A stretch of DNA of 64,000 nucleotides, taken from the NCBI GenBank assembly GCA_947496145.1, contig CANMBS010000019.1, positions 1-64,000 on the forward strand, read 5' to 3'. The notes under the pieces are model-generated. The model saw only the letters and a program-made list of their open reading frames with translations, had not been told where the DNA came from and did not search any database. The position numbers were made by a program, and so were the translations under genes. Of this stretch, positions 8,379 to 18,162 are shown one piece after another (positions within the stretch are counted from its first letter, which is position 1; each line of letters begins with the position of its first letter). This stretch comes from an uncultured Pseudovibrio sp. (lineage in GTDB: Bacteria > Pseudomonadota > Alphaproteobacteria > Rhizobiales > Stappiaceae).

Positions 8379-8757
8379 ATGATAAGCTCAAAACGACTCC
8401 ACGCATGCTTTTTCAAAACTGACAGTGGATCGGAACCCGTTCGTGATTGGATACTTGGCCTCCCATTCCGACCAAAAGCAGATTGGCATAAGTATCCTAA
8501 AGATTGAAATGGGCTGGCCCATCGGAATGCCCTATTGCAGGCCAATGCAAAATGGCTTGTTTGAGGTAAGGAGCAATCTGGAACGCAAAAGAATTGCTCG
8601 CATCCTCTTCTCAATAGAAAATAATCAAATGATCCTTCTGCATGGATTTATAAAGAAGGCACAAAAGACACCTAAGCCGGATCTGGAGCTGGCAACACAG
8701 CGCAAAAGGCAGGTCCAACGCCAACTGGAGAAAGCAAGCCATGACAGACCCGAATAA
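8379..8757 (+). pseudogene. HigB/RelE-type toxin gene, frameshifted
   Basis: The phage Gp49/HigB-like toxin is split over two frames. The frame from ATG 8379 reads SGSEPVRDWILGLP and then stops at 8505. The frame open from GTG 8425 supplies the rest: DQKQIGISILKIEMGWPIG, NGLFEVRSNL, RIARILF and LLHGFIKKAQKTP. Removing one base in CCCATTCC near 8461-8470 joins them into a full-length family protein. The antitoxin start (8741) overlaps the toxin end, the usual toxin-first arrangement. As read, the toxin is broken; sequencing error or a rare productive frameshift cannot be excluded. Confidence 0.8.
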
Positions 8758-9049
8758 CATCGGCTCATCCTTCGACAGTTTTCTCAATGAGCAAGGCATC
8801 CTGAAGGAATGCGAAGAACGCGCAGAAATTGAAATTCTGGTAGATCAGATCAAAGCAGCAATGGCTGAGCAAAACATCAACACCACTCAGATGGCTGAGT
8901 TAATGGGAACAAGCCGCTCTCAGGTTAATCGCTTACTACACGCAACTGCTGAGTCAAACATCAACCTGCAAACCATCCGCAAAGCCGCCAATGCCGTTGG
9001 CAGACGACTAAGCCTCACACTTGAAGAACCGCTTCTGGAAACAGGCTGA
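8741..9049 (+). CDS. HigA-type antitoxin, XRE helix-turn-helix
   Basis: A 102-residue DNA-binding antitoxin. The N-terminal NIGSSFDSFLNEQGIL is typical of antitoxins paired with Gp49-like toxins. The helix-turn-helix spans about residues 46-75 (TTQMAELMGTSRSQVNRLL), followed by IRKAANAVGRRLSLTLE. In this family the antitoxin neutralises the mRNA-cleaving toxin and represses its own promoter. It is intact although its toxin is frameshifted, which is the order of decay expected for such pairs. Confidence 0.85.
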   Translation: MTDPNNIGSSFDSFLNEQGILKECEERAEIEILVDQIKAAMAEQNINTTQMAELMGTSRSQVNRLLHATAESNINLQTIRKAANAVGRRLSLTLEEPLLETG

Positions 9050-9056
9050 TTGAAGA

Positions 9057-9482
9057 CTACAGCACAATCTCCATATTCCTGTGCCTGATGTCAGCCTCAG
9101 TGTATTCCGCACCATATGCTTTAAAGCCAAGTTTCTCATAGAAACCCAGAGCATGTGTTTGTGCACCAAGGCGAACACGTCCCGCCTCACCTTTTTCCCG
9201 CACGCACTCAACAATATACTTGATAATCTCCGCACCAATGCTGCGCCCGCGATACTCTTTGGGAACGCACATACGCTGTATCTTTGCCGCACCATCAATA
9301 TATTGAAACCGTGCCGTTCCCACGGGAACACCACTTTCCTTTGCAATCACGTGCACACACGTTTCATCCTGCCCGTCTTGCTCAATAGCTTCTGACACGC
9401 CCTGCTCTTCAATAAACACCCTACGGCGTAATGCCATACAGGTATCCAAGTCAGAGCTATCCTGAACCAGATGAATTTCCAT
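9057..9482 (-). CDS. GNAT family N-acetyltransferase
   Basis: A 141-residue single-domain acetyltransferase. LRRRVFIEEQGVSEAIEQDGQD opens the fold, KIQRMCVPKEYRGRSIGAEII is the acetyl-CoA pyrophosphate loop (R/Q-x-x-G-x-A form), and ALGFYEKLGFKAYG the C-terminal part. The EEQGV region places it with ElaA/YjcF-like small GNATs, whose substrates are mostly unknown. Convergent with the antitoxin gene, 7 bases apart. Confidence 0.88.
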   Translation of the reverse strand: MEIHLVQDSSDLDTCMALRRRVFIEEQGVSEAIEQDGQDETCVHVIAKESGVPVGTARFQYIDGAAKIQRMCVPKEYRGRSIGAEIIKYIVECVREKGEAGRVRLGAQTHALGFYEKLGFKAYGAEYTEADIRHRNMEIVL

Positions 9483-9549
9483 AAAGCCTCCTCATAAATC
9501 ATATATCTGATGAGATAGGTACGAAGGCTCCAGGTGTAAAGGACAGCAC

Positions 9550-10473
9550 TCACGCCAGCGGATGATGCTCTTCCACCAGCTTCTGCAGGCGTTCTTCCAG
9601 CACATGAGTGTAAATCTGCGTCGTTGAGATATCCGCATGCCCAAGCAACTGCTGCACCACGCGCAAATCAGCACCGTTTTGCAACAGATGCGAAGCAAAT
9701 GCATGGCGCAGAACATGCGGAGAGACTTTATTGCGGTCAATATCCGCCTCATTAGCCAGCGCTTTCAGATCACGCCCAAAAGCCTGCCGCGTAAAATGCC
9801 CGCTTTCACCGTGAGAAGGAAACAGCCAGACACTATCCGCATAAGCTCCGACAGAAGCCCGCAAACGCACATAATCCAGCATCGCCTTTTGTGCCCGAGG
9901 CGACAGCGGCACCGCCCGCTCTTTCCCGCCCTTGCCCTTCACCGTAATCAGGCGACTATCACGAATAGCAGCAGAGGCAGGCAGAGAAACAAGCTCTGAC
10001 ACACGCAGGCCAGTGGCATACAAAACCTCAAGCAGCGTATAAATCCGCCGTGCTCTTATTTGCTTAGCATCACTATCATGAGTGATAGTTGCTAACTCTT
10101 CCGCTTTATTCAGCAGCCTGTCCACTTCCTCTTCACTCAAAACACCGGGAAGGCTGGCATTTTTCTTTGGAGAAGCAACCGTGCGCGTCGGGTCATCCTC
10201 ACGAATGCCTTCAGCATAACAAAACTGATAGAACTGCCTTAAAGCAGAAAGGCGGCGAGCCTGAGAGGAAGCAGCAAATCCGCGATCCGTCAGGTCGCTC
10301 AGATAGGCCCGCACATCCGGAACCTGCACAGCAAGCAAATCTACACCGAGCGAGCCCAGAAAACTGTCAAAGTCTTCCAGATCAGTGCGATAGCTTTCCA
10401 GCGTATTGAACGCACTCACGCGCTCAACACTCAGCATTTCAAAAAAGCGTTCTGCTTCTAAAATCCGGCGCAT
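9550..10473 (-). CDS. xerD: Site-specific tyrosine recombinase XerD
   Basis: Resolves chromosome dimers at dif together with XerC and FtsK. It is 307 aa, with the N-terminal SAM-like domain about 1-105 and the catalytic domain 110-300. The catalytic set is complete: R157 (ATGLRVSEL), K181 (KGKGGKER), H253 and R256 (HVLRHAFASH), H279 (LLGHA) and Y288 (YTH). A stand-alone position beside aroK, without phage genes, favours the housekeeping XerD over an integrase. It lies 6 bases after a 46-residue membrane protein gene. Confidence 0.92.
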   Translation of the reverse strand: MRRILEAERFFEMLSVERVSAFNTLESYRTDLEDFDSFLGSLGVDLLAVQVPDVRAYLSDLTDRGFAASSQARRLSALRQFYQFCYAEGIREDDPTRTVASPKKNASLPGVLSEEEVDRLLNKAEELATITHDSDAKQIRARRIYTLLEVLYATGLRVSELVSLPASAAIRDSRLITVKGKGGKERAVPLSPRAQKAMLDYVRLRASVGAYADSVWLFPSHGESGHFTRQAFGRDLKALANEADIDRNKVSPHVLRHAFASHLLQNGADLRVVQQLLGHADISTTQIYTHVLEERLQKLVEEHHPLA

Positions 10474-10479
10474 AAAAGC

Positions 10480-10620
10480 CTACTCGAAAACAGTGGTTGG
10501 AATCTCGACGATAATATCGCGCGGTTCAGGCTCCACCGCGCTCACGAGCAGATACATACTCAACACAGCACCAATAACAATCAGACCGATAAGAGACAGC
10601 AAGCGTGTCAAAGTTGGCAT
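10480..10620 (-). CDS. Small single-pass membrane protein upstream of xerD (46 aa)
   Basis: An open frame from ATG 10620 to TAG 10480 encodes 46 residues: MPTLTRLLSL, one hydrophobic helix (IGLIVIGAVLSMYLLVSAVE), then a short acidic tail (PRDIIVEIPTTVFE). Short proteins of this shape, with an ExRxxxxxIP-like tail, sit between aroK and xerD in other Rhizobiales as I remember, so this is probably a real gene. Its stop is 6 bases before the xerD start, implying co-transcription. Function unknown. Confidence 0.65.
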   Translation of the reverse strand: MPTLTRLLSLIGLIVIGAVLSMYLLVSAVEPEPRDIIVEIPTTVFE

Positions 10621-10891
10621 GGCAGAACCGGTTGCTCCCCAAAAAGTCCTGAACCTGCTGAAAACGCGGTGGTTCAGGGTATAGGCTTCACCCTCAAAAA
10701 TAACTCGGTTCCCTACAAAGGTTCAACCCGAAGTCATCGTAAGTACCCTCTATTTTAACGTGTGTCACACCTGCATGAGGCATCCCCTAGGGGTTTAGGG
10801 GAAAATAACCCGTTAAATGGTAGCATACACTCTTGCAGTGGAACCTTGACAGACCGCAGTGTGATAATGTCAAAGCGTAGAGACAGAGTAC
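10621..10891. other. Divergent promoter region between xerD cluster and aroK
   Basis: No gene. A short hairpin (CCCCTA 10784-10789 with TAGGGG 10796-10801) lies near the middle. TTGACA occurs at about 10847, but no well-spaced -10 box follows. Confidence 0.4.
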
Positions 10892-11536
10892 ATGAATCGG
10901 CGAGGGCGTGGCGTGACTGCAAACGACACAAAGTCAGACAAAAAACGTCAACGACAGCAAAACATTTTAAAGCGCCTCGGCAAAAAGCCCATTGTCCTTG
11001 TTGGCATTATGGGATGTGGCAAATCCACTGTAGGCCGCCGGTTGGCACAATATCTCGCTCTCAACTTCATTGATGCAGATTCAGAGATTGAAAAAGCGGC
11101 AGACCGCTCTATCTCAGAGATATTCGCCGAACATGGAGAAAGCTATTTCCGTCAGGGAGAAAAGCGTGTCATCGCGCGCCTTCTGGACGAAGGTCCTCAG
11201 GTGCTTGCAACAGGTGGCGGGGCTTTCATTAACGAAGAGACCCGTGCCCGCATCAAGGAAAAAGGCGTCTCGGTCTGGATGAAGGCAGAACTGCCGGTCA
11301 TCATGACCCGCGTACGCAAGCGCCCGACAAGGCCCTTGCTGCAAACAGAAGATCCTGAAGCAACAATGAAAAAGCTGATGGATGAACGCTATCCGATCTA
11401 CGCGGAAGCTGACATGACAATCTGGTCACACGATGTGACCCACGAAGCGGTTATGGAAGAAATTCTGGTCGCTTTGGAAAAAGGACTACCGTCCCTCCCC
11501 GGAGAGGCACCTGAACAGAATGAGGTTGGAAAGTGA
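10892..11536 (+). CDS. aroK: Shikimate kinase
   Basis: Phosphorylates shikimate at O3 with ATP, in the chorismate pathway. 214 aa, longer than the 170-175 of E. coli AroK because of a basic N-terminal extension of about 32 residues, as often seen in Rhizobiales. Walker A is GIMGCGKST (38-46), followed by DADSEIEKAA (substrate/Mg site), ATGGGAF and RPTRPLL (lid). A GTG at 10913 is an alternative start. Its TGA overlaps the aroB GTG start by 4 bases, indicating translational coupling. Confidence 0.93.
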   Translation: MNRRGRGVTANDTKSDKKRQRQQNILKRLGKKPIVLVGIMGCGKSTVGRRLAQYLALNFIDADSEIEKAADRSISEIFAEHGESYFRQGEKRVIARLLDEGPQVLATGGGAFINEETRARIKEKGVSVWMKAELPVIMTRVRKRPTRPLLQTEDPEATMKKLMDERYPIYAEADMTIWSHDVTHEAVMEEILVALEKGLPSLPGEAPEQNEVGK

Positions 11537-12657
11537 CAGAAGAGAATAAAGCGACGGTCGTCAATGTAGAACTGGGCGATCGTAGCTATCCAATCCTCAT
11601 TGGCCGCGAAGCACTGAAGCTTGCCGGAGACGCCGTCTCCAACCGCCTCCCCGGTGCAAAAGCCGTCATCGTCACAGATGAAAACGTGCAGAAGCTCCAT
11701 CTTAAAACGCTGGAAGACAGCTTTCAGGCCGCAGGTGTGGAGTACAACACTCTTGTTGTGCCCGCTGGCGAAAAAACAAAGCGCTTCGAGATATTCGAAG
11801 AGCTGTGTGATGACATCCTCGCCCTGCGCTTAGAGCGCGGCGATGCTGTGGTTGCCTTAGGCGGCGGCGTAATCGGTGACGTATCCGGCTTCGTCTCCGG
11901 CGTAGTCCGCCGTGGCATGAAGTTTGTACAAGTTCCAACCACCCTGCTTGCACAGGTGGACAGTTCCGTAGGCGGGAAAACCGGCATCAACTCGCGCCAT
12001 GGCAAAAACCTGCTTGGTGTCTTCCACCAACCATCTCTGGTTATCGCCGACACCTCGGTTCTGGATACCCTAACGCCTCGCGAGTTCCGCGCTGGTTATG
12101 CCGAAGTTGCCAAATATGGCCTGATCAATGATCCTGAGTTCTTCGAATGGCTGGAGAACAATTGGGAAGGCATCTTCGAAGGCGGTCCAGAGCGTGAAGA
12201 AGCCATCGCCCATTCCTGCCGCGCCAAAGCTGCTGTTGTCGCCGCTGATGAGCTGGAAGCTGGCAACCGCGCTCTGCTCAACCTCGGCCACACCTTCGGC
12301 CACGCACTCGAAGGCGCTGTTGCTTATGAAACTGAGCGACTGGTGCACGGCGAAGGCGTTTCCATTGGCATGACCCTCGCCCATGAATTCTCTGAAAAAC
12401 TTGGTTTATGCCCGGCAGAGGACACAAAGCGCGTTATCGCTCATCTGGAAGCTGTTGGCCTGCCAACCCGTATCAACCAGATACCAGGCCAGTTACCACC
12501 CATTGACACTTTTATGGACCTAATCGCACAGGACAAGAAAGTAAGTCGTGGTCAGCTCACTTTTATCCTTACAAAAGGCATCGGCACTTCCTATGTCGAT
12601 AAAACTGTAAGCGCGGAACCCCTTCGCGCGTTTCTTGAGGAGAAACTCGGCAAATGA
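11533..12657 (+). CDS. aroB: 3-dehydroquinate synthase
   Basis: Converts DAHP to 3-dehydroquinate using NAD+ and a divalent metal. 374 aa. The NAD-binding ALGGGVIGDVSGFVSG, QVPTTLLAQVDSSVGGKTGIN and NLGHTFGHALE (metal histidines) are all present. The start is GTG inside the aroK stop overlap (GTGA), and the stop overlaps the next gene by ATGA, so aroK-aroB-corC is one coupled operon. Confidence 0.96.
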   Translation: MTEENKATVVNVELGDRSYPILIGREALKLAGDAVSNRLPGAKAVIVTDENVQKLHLKTLEDSFQAAGVEYNTLVVPAGEKTKRFEIFEELCDDILALRLERGDAVVALGGGVIGDVSGFVSGVVRRGMKFVQVPTTLLAQVDSSVGGKTGINSRHGKNLLGVFHQPSLVIADTSVLDTLTPREFRAGYAEVAKYGLINDPEFFEWLENNWEGIFEGGPEREEAIAHSCRAKAAVVAADELEAGNRALLNLGHTFGHALEGAVAYETERLVHGEGVSIGMTLAHEFSEKLGLCPAEDTKRVIAHLEAVGLPTRINQIPGQLPPIDTFMDLIAQDKKVSRGQLTFILTKGIGTSYVDKTVSAEPLRAFLEEKLGK

Positions 12658-13952
12658 CGGACTTTGCTTTCTGGGCTTCCGTTGTCGCTATTTTGATTTT
12701 GCTCGTGCTTTCGGGCTTCTTTTCCGGGTCAGAAACAGCTCTGACAGCCGCATCACGCGCCCGCATGCATGCGCTGGAGAAGTCTGGCAACAAACGGGCT
12801 TCCACCGTCGCACGCCTGATTGAGTTCAGAGAACGCCTCATCGGTGCTCTTCTGCTCGGCAACAACCTTGTTAATATTCTGGCCTCTGCACTGGCAACCT
12901 CTCTGTTCCTGAAAATCTTCGGAGATGCAGGTGTTGCCTATGCAACGCTGGTCATGACCCTGATGGTTCTGATCTTCTCAGAGGTACTGCCAAAAACATG
13001 GGCGATCTCCAACGCAGAAAAGTTTGCTCTCAACGTCGCACCAGTCGTTCGCTGGCTTGTGGTCATCTTCGGCCCAATCGTTGCTGCGATTGAGGTGATC
13101 GTACGCCTCGTCCTGCGCCTTTTTGACATCAGGATCGACGAGTCCACTGCCGTCCTGTCTGCGCACGAGGAACTGCGAGGCACTCTGGACCTTCAGCACA
13201 AAGAAGGCGGCCTGATCAAAGCAGACAAAGACCGCATCGGCGGCCTGCTCGATCTTGCAGAGCTGGAAGTCTCCGACGTGATGGTCCACCGCACCAAAGT
13301 CTTCGCACTCAATGCAGACCTGCCAGCCGAAGAGCTGGTAGAAGAGGTGCTGGCAAGCCCGTTCACCCGCATTCCGCTGTGGCGTGAGGACCCGGACAAC
13401 ATGGTCGGCCTGCTCCACGCCAAAGACGTGCTGCGCATGATCGCCACCGTCAAAGGTGACATGTCAAAATTCGAGTTGGAAAAGGTCATGTCCCCGCTCT
13501 GGTTCGTACCAGACACAACAAGCCTGCAAAACCAGCTCAACGCCTTCCTTAAGCGCAAAACCCACTTTGCCCTCGTGGTAGACGAGTACGGCGAAGTGAT
13601 GGGACTGGTCACACTGGAAGACATTCTGGAAGAAATCGTCGGCGAAATCGCAGATGAACACGACATCGAACTCCCCGGCCTCAAACCTCAGGCAGACGGC
13701 TCCGTGATCGTCGAAGGTTCTGTTCCGATTCGCGACCTCAACCGGGCAACTGACTGGAACCTGCCAGACGACGAAGCAACCACGATTGCAGGTCTGGTCA
13801 TCCACGAAGCCAAGATGATCCCGGAGGAGCGTCAGATCTTCACCTTCCACGGCTTCCGCTTCACAGTCTTAAGCCGGGAAAAGAATCGCATCACCCGGCT
13901 ACGCATGATGGCGCTCAACCCGCTTCAGGATACGAAAAAACTGGCAAATTAA
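12654..13952 (+). CDS. HlyC/CorC (HCC) family transporter: CNNM + CBS pair + CorC_HlyC domain
   Basis: A 432-aa membrane protein. The N-terminal CNNM/DUF21 region (about 1-180) starts with a helix and SGFFSGSETALTAASRARMHALE. A CBS pair (about 200-330) contains VMVHRTKV and HFALVVDEYGEVMGLVTLEDILEEIVGEI. The C-terminal CorC_HlyC transporter-associated domain (about 345-425) has GSVPIRDLNRATDWNLP. Relatives handle Mg2+/Co2+ efflux. Linkage to aroKB is a recurrent Rhizobiales order. A terminator follows the stop. Confidence 0.9.
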   Translation: MTDFAFWASVVAILILLVLSGFFSGSETALTAASRARMHALEKSGNKRASTVARLIEFRERLIGALLLGNNLVNILASALATSLFLKIFGDAGVAYATLVMTLMVLIFSEVLPKTWAISNAEKFALNVAPVVRWLVVIFGPIVAAIEVIVRLVLRLFDIRIDESTAVLSAHEELRGTLDLQHKEGGLIKADKDRIGGLLDLAELEVSDVMVHRTKVFALNADLPAEELVEEVLASPFTRIPLWREDPDNMVGLLHAKDVLRMIATVKGDMSKFELEKVMSPLWFVPDTTSLQNQLNAFLKRKTHFALVVDEYGEVMGLVTLEDILEEIVGEIADEHDIELPGLKPQADGSVIVEGSVPIRDLNRATDWNLPDDEATTIAGLVIHEAKMIPEERQIFTFHGFRFTVLSREKNRITRLRMMALNPLQDTKKLAN

Positions 13953-13955
13953 GCA

Positions 13956-13975
13956 ATGGGCCCTGCGGGGCCCAT
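13956..13975 (+). terminator. Terminator of the aroK-aroB-corC operon
   Basis: ATGGGCCC (13956-13963) pairs with GGGCCCAT (13968-13975) around TGCG, followed by TTTCCTT. Confidence 0.75.
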
Positions 13976-14174
13976 TTCCTTGCAGTAAAAGCCTGAAACA
14001 CGCAAAAAACGCGCATAACGTTCAAACCAACGCACATAACAACGCAAACAGGTAAAAACACTATCCCAAACAAAGCATTAGCTTTTTGACGCATTGATTT
14101 TTATAGCTCAATGCACCAAATAAAAATGAAAGTGGTTCATCGAAACTCGTCCAACGGTTTCGGCTGGCAAAGCA

Positions 14175-14438
14175 TCAGCCAGATGATTTTGCGTCAATAG
14201 CGAGCGCGTGAATGCCTCCGGCGATCTCTTCCGCAACGCAAGCGTTTACTGCACGATGCATGGCAACCCTGGTCATACCCTCAAAGGCTGTGGATATGAT
14301 CTTGATCCGAAAGTGGGTTTCTCCCCCCTCACGCCAGCCGCCGTGACCACGGTGCTGCTCGGATTCGTCGGTGACTTCAAGAAGCTGCGGGTGAAACGCC
14401 GCTTCCAGTTTTGTGATCATGATGTCTCTTGTGTTCAT
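14175..14438 (-). CDS. BolA family protein
   Basis: An 87-residue protein from ATG 14438 (MNTRDIMITKLEAAFHPQLLEV...). It shows the BolA/IbaG fold marks HRGHGG and ETHFRIKIISTAFEGMTRVAMHRAVN. BolA proteins bind monothiol glutaredoxins and [2Fe-2S] clusters. A longer frame to 14495 exists, but the extra 19 residues precede the normal family start. It diverges from the J-domain gene; a shared promoter region of about 130 bases lies between. Confidence 0.92.
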   Translation of the reverse strand: MNTRDIMITKLEAAFHPQLLEVTDESEQHRGHGGWREGGETHFRIKIISTAFEGMTRVAMHRAVNACVAEEIAGGIHALAIDAKSSG

Positions 14439-14569
14439 CTTTTCTGTATCACTCACGAAGGAAACCTTCGTCAAGGCCTTGCCTAACCGGGTCACTTTTT
14501 TCTATTTATGTCGGCTACCTGCTCTATGGCAGGCGCTAACCCAATCGCAAGGCAACTGAAAACCGAAAA

Positions 14570-15190
14570 ATGAAGCAAACTTCCTCCATTTTCGACAGTA
14601 TTCGCGTTAAACCAGGAAAAGACCGCACTCAGAAAGCCGAAGGCCCAAAGTGCGAATGGGACGGCTGCGACCAACCTGGTACCCACAAAGCCCCCAAAGG
14701 CCGCGACCGGGAAGGCCAGTACTTTCATTTTTGTGTAGACCACGTAAAGGCCTACAACAAATCATATAATTACTTTTCTGGCATGGATGATGACAGTGTC
14801 CGCAGCTACCAGCGCGACAGCATGACTGGCCATCGACCAACCTGGAAGATGGGTGTTAACTCCAAAGCCGACGCCGCCAACGCCCGCGATGGCAGCCGGT
14901 CTAAAGTCGGCGGAGAAGATGTCAATGATCCTCATGACTTCTTCGCAGGAGCCACCGGAAGCCGCCGCCAGCCGCAGGAACCTCAGCGAAAAGTACTGGC
15001 ACTTGAGAAAAGGTCATTTGAAACATTGAACCTTAGGGTAACTGCCCGTGGCGCCGAGATAAAAACCCGCTATAAAGAGCTGGTAAAGATTCATCATCCT
15101 GACGCAAACGGCGGAGATCGCTCCTCAGAAGACCGCCTGCGCGAAATAATTCAGGCCTACAACGTGCTCAAGAAATCCGGTTACTGCTAG
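14570..15190 (+). CDS. J-domain protein with C-terminal DnaJ module
   Basis: 206 aa. The N-terminal half has a small Cys/His pattern (CEWDGC, CxxH near HFCVDH) that may bind zinc. The C-terminal J-domain has HPD at 176-178 (KIHHPDANGG) and a final helix REIIQAYNVLKKS. J-domain proteins stimulate Hsp70 ATPase. Its place directly before cobS-cobT is common in Rhizobiales, which suggests a role in chelatase assembly or simply conserved order; the first is not shown. Confidence 0.85.
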   Translation: MKQTSSIFDSIRVKPGKDRTQKAEGPKCEWDGCDQPGTHKAPKGRDREGQYFHFCVDHVKAYNKSYNYFSGMDDDSVRSYQRDSMTGHRPTWKMGVNSKADAANARDGSRSKVGGEDVNDPHDFFAGATGSRRQPQEPQRKVLALEKRSFETLNLRVTARGAEIKTRYKELVKIHHPDANGGDRSSEDRLREIIQAYNVLKKSGYC

Positions 15191-15275
15191 GTCATCCGTT
15201 CGACTAGTTCCCAGATCTCTTTTGATTTTCTAGATTTTCATTACCCCGATTTCGACGTGGGGCCGCGGAGGAAAA

Positions 15276-16262
15276 ATGATAGATACGATGCAGACCGCTC
15301 AAACCCTGCCGACCGAACCTATTTCAGTACGTGACATTTTTGGCATCGACAGCGACATGGAAGTGAAAGCATTCGCTGAGCCGAATGAACACGTTCCAGA
15401 GATTGATCCAGACTATCTGTTTGATAAAGCAACTACTTTAGCGATCCTCGCAGGTTTTGCAAAAAACCGCCGTGTGATGATTTCCGGCTACCACGGTACC
15501 GGTAAGTCCACCCACATCGAGCAGGTAGCAGCCCGCCTCAACTGGCCATGCGTGCGCGTCAACCTCGACAGCCATGTTTCTCGTATTGATCTGGTTGGTA
15601 AGGACGCCATCGTCATCAAAGACGGCCACACGGTCACTGAATTTAAAGACGGTATCCTGCCCTGGGCACTTCAGAACAACGTCGCACTCGTCTTTGATGA
15701 ATACGATGCAGGCCGCCCGGACGTGATGTTCGTGATCCAGCGCGTTCTTGAGGTTTCCGGTCGCCTGACCCTCCTCGATCAGAACCGTGTGATCCACCCT
15801 CACCCGGGTTTCCGCCTCTTTGCAACAGCAAACACCGTTGGTCTGGGAGATACATCCGGCCTCTACCATGGTACGCAGCAGATCAACCAGGGTCAGATGG
15901 ACCGCTGGTCTATCGTAACCACCCTGAATTATCTGCCTCACGACAATGAGGTAGAGATCGTTCTGGCAAAATCTCCGCACTACAACGGCGCAGAAGGCCG
16001 CTCGCTGGTCTCCAAGATGGTGCGCGTTGCAGACATGACCCGCAGCGCCTTCATCAACGGTGAACTCTCCACCGTTATGAGCCCGCGCACGGTAATCACA
16101 TGGTCAGAAAACGCTGAAATCTTTGGTGATATCGGCTTTGCCTTCCGCCTGACATTCCTGAACAAGTGCGACGATACCGAGCAAGCTCTGGTCTCAGAAT
16201 TCTATCAGCGCTGTTTCGGGGAAGACCTTCCTGAATCAGTTGCAAACATCGTCATGAGTTAA
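15276..16262 (+). CDS. cobS: Cobaltochelatase subunit CobS (AAA+ ATPase)
   Basis: The AAA+ ATPase of the aerobic cobaltochelatase CobNST, which inserts Co2+ into hydrogenobyrinic acid a,c-diamide. 328 aa. Walker [10 protein letters not shown] (71-79) and Walker [10 protein letters not shown] are present, followed by [11 protein letters not shown] (sensor 1). The GGAGG ribosome site is good. cobT follows after 10 bases. The large CobN subunit is not in this window. Confidence 0.95.
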   Translation: MIDTMQTAQTLPTEPISVRDIFGIDSDMEVKAFAEPNEHVPEIDPDYLFDKATTLAILAGFAKNRRVMISGYHGTGKSTHIEQVAARLNWPCVRVNLDSHVSRIDLVGKDAIVIKDGHTVTEFKDGILPWALQNNVALVFDEYDAGRPDVMFVIQRVLEVSGRLTLLDQNRVIHPHPGFRLFATANTVGLGDTSGLYHGTQQINQGQMDRWSIVTTLNYLPHDNEVEIVLAKSPHYNGAEGRSLVSKMVRVADMTRSAFINGELSTVMSPRTVITWSENAEIFGDIGFAFRLTFLNKCDDTEQALVSEFYQRCFGEDLPESVANIVMS

Positions 16263-16272
16263 GGGGAGTTAT

Positions 16273-18162
16273 ATGGCAGGTACCAGCAACTCCTCAGCAA
16301 GTAACAAACCTGCCAGCCAGCCATTCAAGCAAGCGATGGGCTCTACAGTCAGAGCCATCGCAGGCGAACCTGAGCTGGAGGTTGTTTTCTCACCGGATAA
16401 ACCGGGAATGACCAGCGGGCGCGTACGCCTGCCGGAACCATCCCGCACGATGACCAGAGACGAAGTCGCCGTTACCCGAGGTTTGGGCGACTCCATGGCC
16501 CTGCGCCTTGCCTGTCATGATCCGGCGGTTCACTCAAAGCACAGCCCTCAGGGCGAAAATGCCCGTGCGATCTTCAACGCAGTTGAGCAAGCGCGTGTTG
16601 AAGCCCTTGGCGCAATCCGTATGCCCGGCGCTGGCGATAATATCGACGCCATGCTGGAAGATCGTTATTTCAAAGGCAATTACGCGGAAGTTACCAGCAA
16701 AGACGAAGCGCCCATGCAGGACGCAATTGCACTTTTGGTACGCGAACGCCTGACGGGCCGCGAAATCCCCAAGAGTGCAAACCGTATGGTGGACCTCTGG
16801 CGTCCTTTCGTTGAAGAAAAAGCCGATCATGAGCTGAACAAACTCGTCACTCGCATCGACGATCAAACCGCATTTGCCAAGCAGATGCGCGATCTTCTCA
16901 CCTCGCTGGATATGGCAGATGAGCTGGGTGAAGAGCCAGAGGACGACGACGAAAACAACGACGAAAATCAGCAGGATCAGGACGACCGTTCCGACACCTC
17001 TGGCGACATGCAGGAAGACCAGGGCGATCAGGAAGGCGCTCCTGAAGAGATGGAGCTCTCCGGTGAAGAGCAGGAAGCCGGCGAAACCGAAGGGGTCGAC
17101 AGCGAAATGCAGGACATTTCCGAAGAGGATATGTCTGATCAGGCCGAAGAGCCGGGCGAACAGGAACGCCGCGACCATCCATTCTCCAACCAGCCTTCTC
17201 CTGACGAATACCGTATCTTTACTCAGGCGTTTGATGAAATCATCGCAGCAGAAGACCTCTGCGATCAGGAAGAGCTGGACCGCCTCCGCGTTTTCCTCGA
17301 CAAACAGCTCGCTTCATTGTCCGGTGCCGTCTCTCGCCTTGCAAACCGCTTACAGCGCAAGCTGATGGCTCAGCAGAGCCGGTCTTGGGACTTCGATCTG
17401 GAAGAAGGCATCATCGACAGTGCCCGCCTTCATCGCGTAGTTATCGACCCATTACAACCGCTTGCGTTTAAATGGGAAAATGATACCGAGTTCCGCGATA
17501 CCGTCGTGACTCTGGTACTGGATAACTCCGGCTCTATGCGCGGTCGCCCGATCACCGTTGCAGCAACCTGTGCAGATATTCTGGCGCGTACGCTGGAGCG
17601 TTGCGGTGTGAAGGTAGAAATCCTCGGCTTCACCACCAAAGCGTGGAAAGGCGGTCAGTCAAGAGAGGCTTGGCTCAAAGATGGCAAGCCATCCAATCCA
17701 GGCCGCCTCAATGACCTGCGCCATATCATCTACAAGTCCGCAGACGCCCCCTGGCGCCGCGCCAAACGCAATCTCGGTTTGATGATGCGTGAAGGCCTGC
17801 TGAAAGAAAACATCGACGGAGAAGCTCTGGACTGGGCTCACAAGCGTTTGCTCGCCCGCCCGGAGCGTCGCCGCATTTTGATGATGATCTCAGACGGCGC
17901 ACCTGTTGACGACTGTACTCTTTCAGTGAACCCGGGCAACTATCTGGAAAAACATCTCCGCAAAGTGATTGCAGAGATCGAAAACAGATCACCGATTGAA
18001 CTCATTGCCATCGGTATTGGCCACGATGTGACTCGCTATTACAAACGCGCTGTGACAATCGTGGACGCCGAAGAGCTTGCTGGCGCAATGACAGATCAGC
18101 TCGCTGATTTGTTTGACGAAAAGAGCACTCAGGACAGCGGCAGATACAGCGGACGTAGATGA
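16273..18162 (+). CDS. cobT: Cobaltochelatase subunit CobT
   Basis: Partner of CobS in the aerobic (late-insertion) cobalamin pathway. 629 aa. A long acidic, Asp/Glu-rich linker spans about residues 215-305. The C-terminal von Willebrand A domain carries a complete MIDAS start, DNSGS (417-421), and [11 protein letters not shown]. The combination of acidic linker and VWA domain is diagnostic. Its TGA overlaps the next gene start by 4 bases. Confidence 0.95.
   Translation: MAGTSNSSASNKPASQPFKQAMGSTVRAIAGEPELEVVFSPDKPGMTSGRVRLPEPSRTMTRDEVAVTRGLGDSMALRLACHDPAVHSKHSPQGENARAIFNAVEQARVEALGAIRMPGAGDNIDAMLEDRYFKGNYAEVTSKDEAPMQDAIALLVRERLTGREIPKSANRMVDLWRPFVEEKADHELNKLVTRIDDQTAFAKQMRDLLTSLDMADELGEEPEDDDENNDENQQDQDDRSDTSGDMQEDQGDQEGAPEEMELSGEEQEAGETEGVDSEMQDISEEDMSDQAEEPGEQERRDHPFSNQPSPDEYRIFTQAFDEIIAAEDLCDQEELDRLRVFLDKQLASLSGAVSRLANRLQRKLMAQQSRSWDFDLEEGIIDSARLHRVVIDPLQPLAFKWENDTEFRDTVVTLVLDNSGSMRGRPITVAATCADILARTLERCGVKVEILGFTTKAWKGGQSREAWLKDGKPSNPGRLNDLRHIIYKSADAPWRRAKRNLGLMMREGLLKENIDGEALDWAHKRLLARPERRRILMMISDGAPVDDCTLSVNPGNYLEKHLRKVIAEIENRSPIELIAIGIGHDVTRYYKRAVTIVDAEELAGAMTDQLADLFDEKSTQDSGRYSGRR

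Noticed and set aside
9550-10473. Phage or island integrase
   Set aside because: All catalytic residues are present, but the gene is flanked by housekeeping genes and no phage genes or att sites are seen; XerD fits better.
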